Below, in pieces: positions 1 through 8,513 of a DNA stretch of 13,979 bases; the stretch's first letter is position 1; each line of letters starts with the position of its first letter. Made by a program: the position numbers and the translations under genes. The notes below the pieces were generated by a model that saw nothing but the letters and a program-made list of their open reading frames with translations, was not told the DNA's origin and made no database searches. Source of the DNA: Rodentolepis nana (lineage: Eukaryota > Platyhelminthes > Cestoda > Cyclophyllidea > Hymenolepididae); assembly GCA_900617975.1 (NCBI GenBank), contig UZAE01001308.1:1-13979 (forward strand), in the 5' to 3' direction.

Positions 1-108
1 AATTGAATGAGTACGGTGACGGAGAATTGGGTCCGCCTCTGGATCCACGCAACCTAATGGCAGATTTGATTGAGTTTGCCTCCGTGGTTATGCAGGGCAT
101 TAAAGACA
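1..108 (+). CDS. ARMH3: ARMH3 exon (first in window, 5'-incomplete)
   Basis: The frame begins at base 3 (LNEYGDGELGPPLDPRN) and runs to IKD, with one base left over (phase 1). The donor is GTAAGT at 109. The leftover base A joins GT of the next exon to make a serine codon. The PLDPRNLMADLIEF segment matches the start of the conserved C-terminal region of ARMH3. Confidence 0.85.
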
Positions 109-3100
109 GTAAGTTCTCTTCTGTGCATTGGATCTCTCCAGTGAAACGTGAATATTAAACTTTGCGTCCAATTGAATTCTTTCAACTTGTCTTCTCGAAT
201 TTTTTCCATCATTTTTTTGCCTGCCCACTTTTCCTTTATTGTTTACTAAATAGGTTAGCGTAAGCACACAAATCTTTTGTTGTGGTTAAGGGAGTTTACT
301 CTGCTAAACAGGTTTCGACTTGTTTATTTATTTATTTAAATCAAATGGCAGGCGTTTTGATTATTATCATTAGCCCTTTAGTTGACTTCAGGCTTCACAG
401 AGGGGAAGGAACATCAAAGTGAAAAAAATCGAGAGAAGGGGAACTGAAGAGTGTTTCAAAGACGAAGGTTGAAAATTTAGAAAAGAATGTGGTGTAGTAT
501 TGTGGAAGTGGTCAAATATGTCATACGGGGGGGCCTTGGTAGTTTGAAGTCAACTGCCGGTTAATAGACTTTTTTGCCGTATGAGTATACGTTGCCCAGG
601 GTGCACCACGTGGAGGTAAGTCGATCGCACACCCCGGTTTCGACTTGTCAGAATGGGAAATCTCTGATTGATCTAGTAATCACGCTGACTTAATAAGCGT
701 AGAAATCAACTCTACTATATTTTGGCGTATTCGATGATGAGCCAAAATATTCTCAAGCAACTTCCATAAGTTATTTATTTAAAAAATGATTACATTCATT
801 TTCTACATAGGCTCCATTGTTGTCTAAGCGCTTTTGTAATCAAAATTTCCACCTGTAACTCCCCCTTATGGCAGAATATTAGGGCTGTCTCTGCCACCGT
901 GAAATTGCATACTTTTTCGCTTCATCTAAAGACGTAAATAGAGTGCCTTTAAGATGTTTTTTCCGCTTTTGGAAACAAAATAAAGTTTGAGGGAGCCTAG
1001 TCTGGACCATAAGAAGGATGTAGAAGTGTCTCCCGTCGAAATTCGCTCAACAGGGCCCTGGCAGCTCTTGAGGAATGCGCAGAGGCATTGCCATGTTGAA
1101 ATAAAATTTGACTGTGCAGTGGTGAGGGATGTCTTCAACTTCTTCAAAACGCCTTCATAATAATTTGAGGTGATCGTGTTCTATCCTTCTAGAAAGTCTA
1201 TCAATATTAATCTCCTTGATTCCCAAAAAGTAGTAGCTATAACCTTCTTAACGTACCTTTCAATTTTGAATTTGACATGGGCAGTTGTTCCCTTTGGATG
1301 CCACTCTTGATTCAATTTTGTTTTCTAGCTCAAATTGGTAGATCCAGGCTTCTTCTCCAGTAACACAGAAAGCCTACAAAATTATCTTTTGCTTCCATTT
1401 CTGCCAAAGTTGCTAATTAAAGTTCAGCTCCTTTAGATTAAGTTGCTGTTCCTGTAGTGCTTTTCAAATCGACCGTCCCCACCTAGAGCTTGCACGAGCT
1501 AAAATATTCAATGAGAATCGAAATTACTGATTCTCAATGGTAACTCGTCGATCGAATTCCGCTAGGTTCTGCGCAAGAATGATGTGTTCTTGATGTGGTA
1601 GGTCTCCCTTCTTGATTGCCCTGCATGGATGAGAGTTCCCATAAACCCTTTATGAAGTTTCTGTAGTCTTAAGAGATTTCCAATTTAATTTTGCTAGTGT
1701 TATGTTAGCTCTGATATCAAAATTTGCCATTTTAACTGTTGAAAATTGTGGGTTTTCTGGGATGATACATGTCTTGATCCTGACCTTACATAGAATGATC
1801 GGACAGTTGTATAATATTGTGGAAGTTATTAGGCATGTTTGAACTTGTAAAAACATGTAAATCTTTGTTCTATTTCAAGTTATATCATTTATCTGTAAAC
1901 TTTTTTGACTCACCCTCGTATATTTTATCCTGTTAGTACAAATATAACCGATCTTCACTTCTTAAACAGCTTCTTTGTTATCGATTTTGCATCCTCATCA
2001 TCATCGATTTTCTCGGCAGGTCCTGAACGACTTATTACATGCAGTCTCTGCTTCAAAATAATTTCCCAAGCAACTAAGGCAAGTCTTGTTCACAACCTTT
2101 TTTCCCTTCAAGGTCACATTTTTTGTTGATAACTCTTTACCTACACCCCTTTAGAATCTTTACGTCTGCTTGTTCTTGCACGAATACAACGTCCATTTCA
2201 CCATCCAACTACACAGAGCAGTAAGTCATCTAGTTTTTATTTGATAGCTATATACTATTATTTTGCATCCCTTGTTTGGGTACCTGCTTTCGTGGTACAA
2301 AAGAATTTACGACTAAGTAGCGACGATTATAATATGGCCTTTTACAAACAATATAAACTGTCTTGACTTGAAGCTGATAATTAGGAATTGATTTCCACAA
2401 AGAATTAATAAATTTTGCTGAGCTACCGCCCTTCCTATGTTCTTCTGTCTTCTTGGTCTGCGAGTTTGGTCATGTTCACGTTCGTTGCCAAGCTTGTTTC
2501 TACTCAGATTTAACAGAAGGAGCACAAGCGCCTTATTACTGTATACATTCGGTGAAAAGTGTCCTGTCAATAGCTGTAGTCTGTCCAAATTTGCACTTAT
2601 TAGCTTTATTTCCCATTCCTCCGCACTTCGACAAAATTAATCCTAACCGTGCCTCCTTATTTAGCATCTTCGACATCGCAAATCAGCAGTTGGCCTTCTG
2701 GATCGCAGTTCCTCAAACACTATGGCTGCTGTTCTCCTCGGTACTTTTCCTCGTTTTGTATTCCCCTCCCCCTCCCTCAATTTATCGGACTTGATTTAAA
2801 GTTAACTCGGTCAACCTTTAATTTTCAAGATCTTTTAGTGGAGTTTTTCTGCACCCATTTGATGAAATCCTTCCCCTTCGAGATTCACGGGTATGTATGC
2901 TCATTAAGTTATATATATCAGTAAAGCGAAGTATTGCAATTGCCATCTGAATTCAGCTAAAATTAAAGTGCTTCTATTATGGGTTAATCGGGATGTGGAG
3001 GCTTAAAAGCAGCGCATCAAAAGGGCCTTATCTCAGATTGTATTTGAATTGGCTTCTACTCTATTGGCCTATTGCGTAACTAGCGATTTCATGCTTCGCT

Positions 3101-6100
3101 TTTACTATTTATCCCATGAATTGCTGAATGCGTTCTTATCCACTGCAATTATATATTATTAGCCTGTTTTTGTACTTTGATGGTTGATCACGCTGACTTT
3201 ATAATTTTTTTCCCATATACCTGCCACAGCTCATTAGAATCTACTCAATACTAAAAGCTTGTTAGTTAGGCTAATATTCTACTAATTTAAACGTTGATTT
3301 TGTTTTTTTTGTGCAGACTGTGTTTGGATATTTGCTATCATCTCCTCTCCCATCAAAGGGAATATAGCATTCGATTGAACTACGATTGGCGACAATTGTG
3401 GAAAGGTGCGTTTGCGTAATTTGGTGTTGCATGACCACTCACTGGACTAGCTCATTCAGACTCAACAAGCTCTGTATGTTGCTACCATAATTCCACCCAA
3501 CAATTTGAGCGTCAATTCGGAATTAACCATTAGGACATTGAAGTGGGAATCTTACTTCTCACGAGAAGATTAGCGGCTCAATACGCTTATTATTGTTTCT
3601 CTAGTCTCATTACCTACATTTCATCCGTTTTATTACTTATTGAACTCATTCGCTGTTCCTCTCATTCGAGCGATTTCCTGTGTTTTCTACATATATGTCT
3701 TTTTTGGCACTGTAATGAGCACTAATAATGTTATAGTTGTGTACTATACCAATCAGGAAAATCCGTTTAAACTTTTAATCTCGATTTTTGGGGTAATATG
3801 AAGTAATTTGTTCTATGTTATCGATGAGAATGCGAATCAGCCTCTAAAGTCCCGAATTCATTGTTGTGTTATGTCTTGGGGACAATGCAAAAGCAGTGTC
3901 TAGTTTTCTACGAATATTCGCACGCAGATGCTAACACAACATTTGTCTACTCCAGCAAAAATATAATCTTGGAGAGATAGGATTCGACTGTATTGTGTAA
4001 GAGATAGGAATTCTCATTATTGCCTGGTTAATTCGTATGGATCGGTCAAATTTGGAGCGTCTTTGTTGTTGTTTTTTTTGAAGAGCTTGTCTTAGTCTAT
4101 GATTTGTGTAAACACTCTTTCTTGTGCTTTCTGACATCTGTATCCCCAAAAGATGCCTCAATGTAAGTGAACTCATAGCTTTTCTAATGTAGCATTGGCG
4201 ACTATCTTTCCCAGATGAACCCCTTTTTAAGTTCTTTGTGTGTGTTGTTGCTCTTCTAGAACCTAATTCCACCCTTCCCCTTCGTGTTAAGTTTATTGTT
4301 ATCTGACACTCGGTGGAAGGACCGCTGTATAGACCTCAATGAGCCCTTCTTTACTTTAACAGTAAATTCAAATTGACAGTAACGGCTTCATCTACTTTTA
4401 CCTTTACATTTTTTGTCATTTCTTCTGTCTACCTCTGCCCATAGTCCTCTAGTGTTAGTCCCTATTACTCCAACCATTTTCATCATGGTAATCCAAGCGA
4501 AATCTGGTAACAACGGAGTCGGTGCTTGTTCGTCGAATTCCATTTTAGCCTATTCTTATTACAGCTATGTTGAGTGAGGCAGTTCAGCCTGATATTTGTG
4601 CGAATTATTTGTGTCATCATTGACTAAAGACTACTAATTTCCACACCATAACTGATGATTCAATCTCATCTCTCTTGCCCTTTTAGTTCTCTTTGACCTC
4701 ATGAAATTTGTCATTAAACGTGAAGGACCCGTGATTTGTGAAGAGACATTCACCACTTTGCTGAAGGTAAGAAGTTCGTTTGATATCTGTCACCTTTTAG
4801 ATTGTGGGGATCTTCAATTTTTTCATTATCTATGGAGACTGTTTTCTACTGGGCCCAAGTACCTACGATGATCTCTACTATGAGCTAATTCGTCGTAAGG
4901 ATGCTATTGAGCAGCTAATCAAGTTCGGTGAGTAAGATCATTAAGATTATGTCTATTGGATTAAATGGATCAGTTCTTTCCCCTAAATTATTCAGTATAT
5001 TCACACTTATTCTATAGAAAATGAAATTGGTACTATTTGATTCATTGTAACAGGTCGCATCTTAGGTAGGGGAGGCCCTTTCTGTCCTGAACTGCTGCTG
5101 TAATCCGCTTATCAGTTTAGCTCACTTTTCCAGCCCCTTTATTGCGGCGTTTGTGAGCATGTTTGCCCATTTTACGACGTCATGTATCGTCTTTGTGGTT
5201 AAGAGTTGCTCTGCCTACTGATTGCAATGCTTACACCTTCCTTTACTACTATAATGTGTCTTTCCGTCGCATTCCTGGGGCTATAGCCAAATCCGTTTTC
5301 TCTGTCCTATATTTGTAGCCCTCTGAGTTAATTCCTGCCCGCCTGCAAACTGAATAGAAGTTAGGCAGATTATGACACTATGATTTTCATTATTGGTGTA
5401 AGAAACCCAGCCTGAATAAGTCCCTATTTGAAATTGCAAAATGTCTACAAGAGTATGAAAGATGAAAAGGTGGATCAATGAGCTTTGGACCACTCAAAGT
5501 GAGAAGAAACAACTTTCTTCTCGTAGTGGCCACGACACTCACGCAGTTAGAAATTCTTATTGAGTAAATCTCAGTTATTACCTTACCATTAATATCTGTG
5601 TCCCCATTTTGATATGTGTGTGTGTATGCGCGCTTGAAAGTGGCTCTCTATTGGGTGAGTTTGTGTGCTGTCTTAGCTCACATCCAGTACCACATTATCA
5701 GCGGGTTTTTTTCAGCCGATCAATATTCAACATCCGAGGGTGGTTGGAAGTCTCTGCCAATGGACCTTCGTGATTCAATCAAGAATTTGGAGTATGCTTA
5801 TTCTGACTTACCCATTTACGTTGATTTAACACTACTTAAATTTCAAATTATTTTTTTCATTTAAGGGCTATAGTCAGGCATTATAATATGAAGATATCTG
5901 CCTTCATCTCTAACGGTAGCGTGGCCTCCCTAACCGAAGACGAAGCTATGAAAATTATTCAAGACAATTACTCGTCGCTGAACCTTCGAGTTTATGACGA
6001 GCTTCATAAATACTACGAACCGATCACTAGATTTGTGGAAGATTCTGATGAACGAATGGTAAGCTCAATGGGATGATATTTCCCTGGTTATAAATTTGGT

Positions 6101-7909
6101 TGAGTAAAAGTTTACATGCTTATCTCCCATGTCAGAGGTAGTAATTTTGATGCTTCTTGAAATGACTTCGTTATTAATATCATAAATTTAAAGAGTGCCT
6201 TCAGATACACAAGTAGGGCAGAGAGTGTATACCACTTAATACTACATTTTTAGTGGATTGCAAAATTTAATGATTCGGATCCTGTAATTTGTTATTTGTA
6301 GTTCTAGTTGATATATGCTGTTTATTACTAGCACACTTCTGACTTAATAAAGAACGCGCAAGCTCACATTTTCCTTTTCCTATCCCACTTTTTTTCTCGG
6401 GTTCCGGAGGAAATTTCGTTTATTTTCATAGATAATTTGGCTTTTTTGCTCTCTGGTTTATTCGCCATTCATTGGCCATTTGCAAATTTATATTCGATGG
6501 TTTGAATAAGCATGCGCCTAAATGGAGGGAAAGTTCAAAATCAGAATTAGAAATTGGGAGATCAGGTGGGTGGCATGTGCAAGTCAGTCTTTTATCCAAA
6601 GCAGGCTTTGCGACCAGATGTGGACAACATAACTCCATATTCGATGGGCGTTGAAGGAAGAGAAGTGTTGGACTCTACTGACTTGCTTCAACACTTTTAT
6701 AACCTCAACCAATTTTAGGTGCTACTTATACTTTCCTGCGTACATTTTTAACGTCTAAGATAAGATAAAATCCAATTTGGGAAAGGAAGTAGCACTTCAG
6801 GGTTTCTTATGAGAAATTTCCATTTTAGTACTTACTGTCTGTCATTTCATTCGCTGGTTATCTGACTTTGAGGACGTTTTATACTAGATAAAATGTCTAG
6901 TGTCTGCCCAGCACTCCACGAGGGTGGAAGGGGGGATGTCGCCTCACAATAGTTTGTCCTCTTCTGTTTGAAATGGGTTTATTGTCTTTTCTTGTTTTTT
7001 CCTTTTCTCGTACCCTTCGAAAGTATCGTTGGAGGACCATGGCACATTCGTCTATGCAAACTCTGTTTACACAGACAATAGTGACATCTTTGTGTGTTGA
7101 CACTTTTTCATCCTGGCTCTCACGGCCGTGGCTCTACCTCTCACGCAATAATATTCTTGTCATTGTCGCACTGAAAAGTTCATTATCTTGCATTAATCCA
7201 ATACAGACAGGTTTGTGCACTCGCACTCAATCCTCTGCTTCCTCTGTATCCCCATCTGCTAACACACGTTCAGTGTCTTTCCCGTCTACCCTTTTCTCTC
7301 TTTCTAGGTTTGTAATTGATTATTTAATCTTTGTGATGTTTCCTTAGCAGACGTCAACATCTCCACTTTTCCAATGCTCTAGTGATCAAATAGTTTCCAA
7401 TTGCAACTTCTTGCAAAGGAAAACCTAGTTTTTGAGAGCTAAATCTTCGTTATCTGTTTCCTCTTTCCTCCTTGCCACTTAAAATATGCGAAGTGTGTAG
7501 TTAATTACATTTTCCCTTTAATTACGAAATTGATCTTTCGAATAAGTGAAGATAAATTGCCGTGACCTCAAAAAATTCTCTCCACTGCACTTTTATTCTG
7601 GTTATTTTAGTTCTTTTAGGAGAGAAATAGATTACTCCATAAATTCAATATTGAAATCTATAAATTTACCTAACCAATTTACACCATTAATACGACACTT
7701 CACTTTTTATCTCATCAAATGGACTGATAATCAAGATAAGTTTAACGGTGGCCGTCATTAGTGTGCTTGGATTTGATACTCCTAGTGAGTATTATTACTG
7801 TTTTTTTCCTTTTTAGTTGGCTGGTATTGTTCAAGGTTTTCGGAGAAACTGTTTGGAGTCCTCAATCGCCTATCAGTCACGATTCGATGAATTGGCTGTG
7901 ATACATTAA
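1..7909 (+). CDS. ARMH3: ARMH3 (C10orf76) orthologue, C-terminal part, ten exons, 5' end outside window
   Basis: Proposed join: 1-108, 2020-2078, 2155-2220, 2802-2890, 3317-3405, 4687-4766, 4801-4927, 5716-5791, 5866-6058, 7817-7909. Reading starts at base 3 and gives 325 residues plus TAA. The spliced protein follows the C-terminal half of animal ARMH3 (family ArMH3_C/DUF1741) as I remember it, nearly without gaps. Examples are PPLDPRNL, an LHEYNVHF segment ending in LHR, DLLVEFFCTHLMKSFP, YDWRQLWK, TYDDLYYELIR, GGWKSLP, AIVRHYNMKI and the terminal RRNCLESS block. Human ARMH3 is about 690 aa, so roughly the N-terminal half lies upstream. Known role of the family: a cytosolic armadillo-like helical protein at the Golgi that binds PI4KB and GBF1 and supports PI4P and Arf1 activity. 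There is no signal peptide or membrane segment in the visible part. The polyadenylation signal is at 7996. The least certain point is the start of the fourth exon. Orthology is from memory, not a database search. Confidence 0.85.
311..323. repeat. Target-site duplication, left, of retroposon copy 1
   Basis: GGTTTCGACTTGT, identical to 636-648. It abuts the tail end of the element. Confidence 0.8.
324..635 (-). mobile_element. Short non-LTR retroposon, copy 1 (SINE-like), in ARMH3 intron
   Basis: A 312-bp insertion lies between two perfect 13-bp copies of GGTTTCGACTTGT (311-323 and 636-648), a target-site duplication. On the minus strand it begins GGGGTGTG and continues through CCACGTGGTGCACCCTGGGC to CTAATGATAATAATC. 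It ends in a (TAAA)n-type tail, seen on the + strand as TTTA repeats at 324-340. It shares most of its length with a second copy at 13540-13884. No coding frame is visible, and I see no convincing tRNA A/B boxes. A tail plus a target-site duplication indicates movement by a LINE-encoded machinery (inference). Confidence 0.8.
636..648. repeat. Target-site duplication, right, of retroposon copy 1
   Basis: GGTTTCGACTTGT, identical to 311-323. It abuts the head (GGGGTGTG on the minus strand) of the element. Confidence 0.8.
717..750. repeat. 10-bp inverted repeat (hairpin)
   Basis: ATATTTTGGC at 717-726 and GCCAAAATAT at 741-750 are perfect complements around a 14-base loop. It lies just outside the C-terminal end of the mariner fossil and may be related to that element's end; its function is unknown. 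Confidence 0.5.
759..1827 (-). mobile_element. Degenerate mariner-family DNA transposon
   Basis: This segment encloses the fossil transposase at 771-1730. Candidate remnants of the terminal inverted repeats are AACTTCCATAA at 759-769 and its near-complement TTGTGGAAGTT at 1817-1827, which differ at one position. They are short, so the true outer ends are uncertain and may lie up to about 30 bp further out. The copy sits entirely within the first ARMH3 intron of the window, antisense to the gene, and can no longer move by itself. Confidence 0.6.
771..1730 (-). pseudogene. Mariner transposase pseudogene, many stops and frameshifts
   Basis: Read on the minus strand across shifting frames, the order of mariner transposase motifs is kept. 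MANFDIRANI at the start (Met codon 1730-1728) recalls M-NFEQRANI. RVYGN recalls the YGxxALSR region. A GRPTTSR hinge sits near 1580-1610, followed by RRVTIEN. VTGEEAWIYQFE (about 1331-1366) corresponds to VTGDETWIYQ. WHPKGTT is followed by TITSNYYE (about 1150-1178). HLKGTLF, SLDEAKKYA and RLDNNGAYVENE (about 790-830) close the protein. The 960-bp length fits an approximately 345-aa transposase with deletions. The first catalytic Asp is Glu in GEE, and the second (HHDNA) is lost. In-frame stops occur throughout. Mariner assignment rests on motif order recalled from the family. Confidence 0.75.
2020..2078 (+). CDS. ARMH3: ARMH3 exon with GC donor
   Basis: The acceptor is CTCGGCAG ending at 2019. 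The exon reads PERLITCSLCFKIISQATK and ends after a whole codon. The donor appears to be AAG|GCAAGT, a GC-type site with otherwise perfect consensus. Joining to 2155 keeps residue spacing identical to remembered human ARMH3. The nearest GT donor, at 2088 (GTTCAC), is weak and would add three residues. Confidence 0.8.
2079..2154 (+). other. 76-nt GC-AG intron of ARMH3
   Basis: It begins GCAAGT and ends CCCCTTTAG. GC donors are a minor but spliced class that usually has strong consensus elsewhere, as here (AAG|GCAAGT). Homology across the junction is gap-free. Confidence 0.75.
2155..2220 (+). CDS. ARMH3: ARMH3 exon
   Basis: Acceptor CCCCTTTAG ends at 2154 and donor GTAAGT is at 2221. It encodes 22 whole codons including FLHEYNVHFTIQLHRA. 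This matches the FLHDDNMNFRV..LHR block of vertebrate ARMH3, so the short exon is well supported by homology. Confidence 0.85.
2221..2801 (+). other. ARMH3 intron (581 nt, or 488 nt if the alternative acceptor is used)
   Basis: It contains overlapping open frames on both strands (2313-2588 minus; 2437-2794 plus). None resembles ARMH3 or a family I know. An extra small exon of 3n length here cannot be excluded, because both flanking junctions are phase 0. Confidence 0.6.
2802..2890 (+). CDS. ARMH3: ARMH3 exon, 5' boundary uncertain
   Basis: The core QDLLVEFFCTHLMKSFPFEIH matches the DLMVEFIVTHMMKEFP block of ARMH3. The donor is GTATGT at 2891 and the exon ends in phase 2. The preferred acceptor is AAAG ending at 2801, because a long pyrimidine tract (about 2730-2782) and a branch-like TTGAT precede it. 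An in-frame alternative is CAG ending at 2708, which would add 31 residues. The preferred start gives a linker about 14 residues shorter than human; the alternative gives one about 17 longer. Confidence 0.65.
3317..3405 (+). CDS. ARMH3: ARMH3 exon
   Basis: The acceptor is T-rich GTGCAG ending at 3316 and the donor is GTGCGT at 3406. It reads LCLDICYHLLSHQRE, then YSIRLNYDWRQLWK. It aligns without gaps to the RCIQVVHKLLCYQKK..LHYTWRELW region of ARMH3. The exon ends in phase 1. Confidence 0.88.
3406..4686 (+). other. ARMH3 intron (1281 nt), no gene recognised
   Basis: Donor GTGCGT and acceptor TTTTAG. The only long frame is 3931-4272 on the minus strand, which has no recognisable motif. No repeat or RNA gene is visible. 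Confidence 0.7.
4687..4766 (+). CDS. ARMH3: ARMH3 exon
   Basis: Acceptor CCCTTTTAG ends at 4686 and donor GTAAGA is at 4767. The carried-over G plus TT gives valine, then LFDLMKFVIKREGPVICEE and TFTTLLK. It matches the ALINLLKFLMSNETVLL region of ARMH3. It is separated from the next exon by a 34-nt intron. Confidence 0.85.
4767..4800 (+). other. 34-nt intron of ARMH3
   Basis: GTAAGA to CCTTTTAG, phase 0. Without removal the frame would shift, and the conserved TLLK-IVGIFNF continuity would be lost. TTTGAT is the only branch-point-like sequence. Confidence 0.85.
4801..4927 (+). CDS. ARMH3: ARMH3 exon
   Basis: It starts straight after CACCTTTTAG. It encodes IVGIFNFFIIYGDCFL, then TYDDLYYELIRRKDAIEQL. 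The YGDxFL and YDxLYYExIR motifs are hallmarks of ARMH3. The donor is GTGAGT at 4928 and the exon ends in phase 1. Confidence 0.88.
4928..5715 (+). other. ARMH3 intron (788 nt), no gene recognised
   Basis: Donor GTGAGT and a T-rich CAG acceptor. It includes a short (GT)n run near 5613. Nothing else is recognised. Confidence 0.7.
5716..5791 (+). CDS. ARMH3: ARMH3 exon
   Basis: Acceptor TTTTTTTCAG ends at 5715 and donor GTATGC is at 5792. It reads ADQYSTSEGGWK, then SLPMDLRDSIKNLE across the junction. The W-K pair and the spacing to AIVRHYN match ARMH3 (QWKEA..VNIRAIINHFN). Confidence 0.85.
5866..6058 (+). CDS. ARMH3: ARMH3 exon (longest in window)
   Basis: An AAG acceptor ends at 5865 behind a T tract, which shows AAG acceptors are used in this gene. 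It reads AIVRHYNMKISAFISN, SLTEDEAMKIIQDNYSSL and a charged helix ending DSDERM. The donor is GTAAGC at 6059 (phase 0). It matches the LSEEQVLEVVRANYDTL region of ARMH3. Confidence 0.88.
6059..7816 (+). other. Last ARMH3 intron (1758 nt), no gene recognised
   Basis: Donor GTAAGC and acceptor TTTTTAG. It contains an 11-bp direct repeat ATATTCGATGG at 6490-6500 and 6637-6647. It also has pyrimidine-rich open frames at 6973-7347 (+) and 6897-7103 (-), with no known domain. I see no RNA gene. Confidence 0.65.
7817..7909 (+). CDS. ARMH3: ARMH3 terminal exon
   Basis: The acceptor is CCTTTTTAG ending at 7816. It encodes LAGIVQGFRRNCLESSIAYQ and SRFDELAVIH, then TAA. It matches the extreme C terminus of ARMH3 (VRRNLAFHTLSQ) in position and length. 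It follows the 1758-nt last intron. Confidence 0.85.
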   Translation: MAGIVQGFRRNCLESSIAYQSRFDELAVIH

Positions 7910-7995
7910 TAATGTAACCAGGAAATGTGTTGGATCTTGAATGTAGTTTACTGTGTTCAGTACCATTTTCTGCTTTTTATATTAAAATTTCTGTG

Positions 7996-8001
7996 AATAA
8001 A
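7996..8001 (+). terminator. Polyadenylation signal of ARMH3
   Basis: A canonical AATAAA lies 87 bases after the ARMH3 stop codon, followed by a T-rich and GT-containing stretch around 8020-8050. The 3' UTR is therefore predicted to be short, about 110 bases. Confidence 0.7.
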
Positions 8002-8109
8002 TAAGTGATTTCCGATCTCATTGGGTGTTTTCAATATTTTTGTTGATCTGTAGCTGCATTTAGAGACGGGGGTGTGTATGGATCTATGATAAAACTTCAA
8101 GAATCTCTT

Positions 8110-8400
8110 TCATACTATTAACAGAGATATCCATGGTATCAAATCTTTAAGTGGCGGTCCAAGAGCCACCACACTGCTGTAGAAAACGTGGCCTAAATAA
8201 GACTTGGCCGTATACCATCTCATACTGAATCCAAGAAAAGATGGATATCGTAATTGTACTGCAGTTCAATAAACATTAAAGGCCACAAGTGTAAGAATAC
8301 GTTCATCGAGCATCAGTGGCCACTTATGTTTGAAGGAGATTGAAACCGTGGTTGATAATGTCCAATGCTCTCCTGTGTGGGCATGATGGTTGGGGCTAAT
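8110..8400 (-). other. Anonymous, nearly open minus-strand stretch, possible coding relic
   Basis: Reading from 8400 downward gives about 96 codons interrupted by a single TGA, before the TGA at 8112-8110. Readable parts include HHAHTGEHWTLSTTVS, KWPLMLDERILTLVA and RWYTAKSYLGHVFYSS. No family is recognised. A nearby TGCAG followed by a new open stretch could be a splice acceptor. It may be a decayed mobile element, an exon of an antisense gene, or chance. Confidence 0.25.
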
Positions 8401-8489
8401 ATTATACTAGCCAATTAGATGCATGCAAGCCAACGATTACTGTAATAACTATTTTAATGAGTATGACTCTTAAGATTTTTGCACCAGTC

Positions 8490-8513
8490 CTGTGCTAAAA
8501 ATCAATAGCACAG
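8490..8513. repeat. 8-bp stem-loop
   Basis: CTGTGCTA at 8490-8497 pairs perfectly with TAGCACAG at 8506-8513 around an 8-base loop, followed by A-rich sequence. Function unknown. Confidence 0.4.

Larger units (their letters stand above)
109..2019 (+). other. ARMH3 intron (1911 nt) carrying two mobile elements
   Basis: Donor GTAAGT and acceptor GGCAG. It holds the retroposon at 324-635 and the mariner fossil at 759-1827, both antisense. The remaining parts, 115-310 and 1828-2010, show no coding or structured feature. Confidence 0.8.

Noticed and set aside
926..1147. 73-codon minus open frame as an independent gene
   Set aside because: Its start (KKLKTSL) continues the mariner transposase frame and the rest is a shifted reading of it.
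2313..2794. Open frames on both strands between ARMH3 exons
   Set aside because: None matches the ARMH3 linker or a known family, and they overlap each other antisense. An extra 3n exon remains possible but unsupported.
3931..4272. 113-codon minus-strand open frame
   Set aside because: It lies inside an ARMH3 intron, has no recognised domain or splice context, and is basic and glutamine-rich, which reads as chance.
6973..7347. 124-codon plus-strand open frame
   Set aside because: It is inside the last ARMH3 intron in pyrimidine-rich DNA that favours open frames (Ser/Leu/Phe-rich), with no motif and no fitting splice phase.
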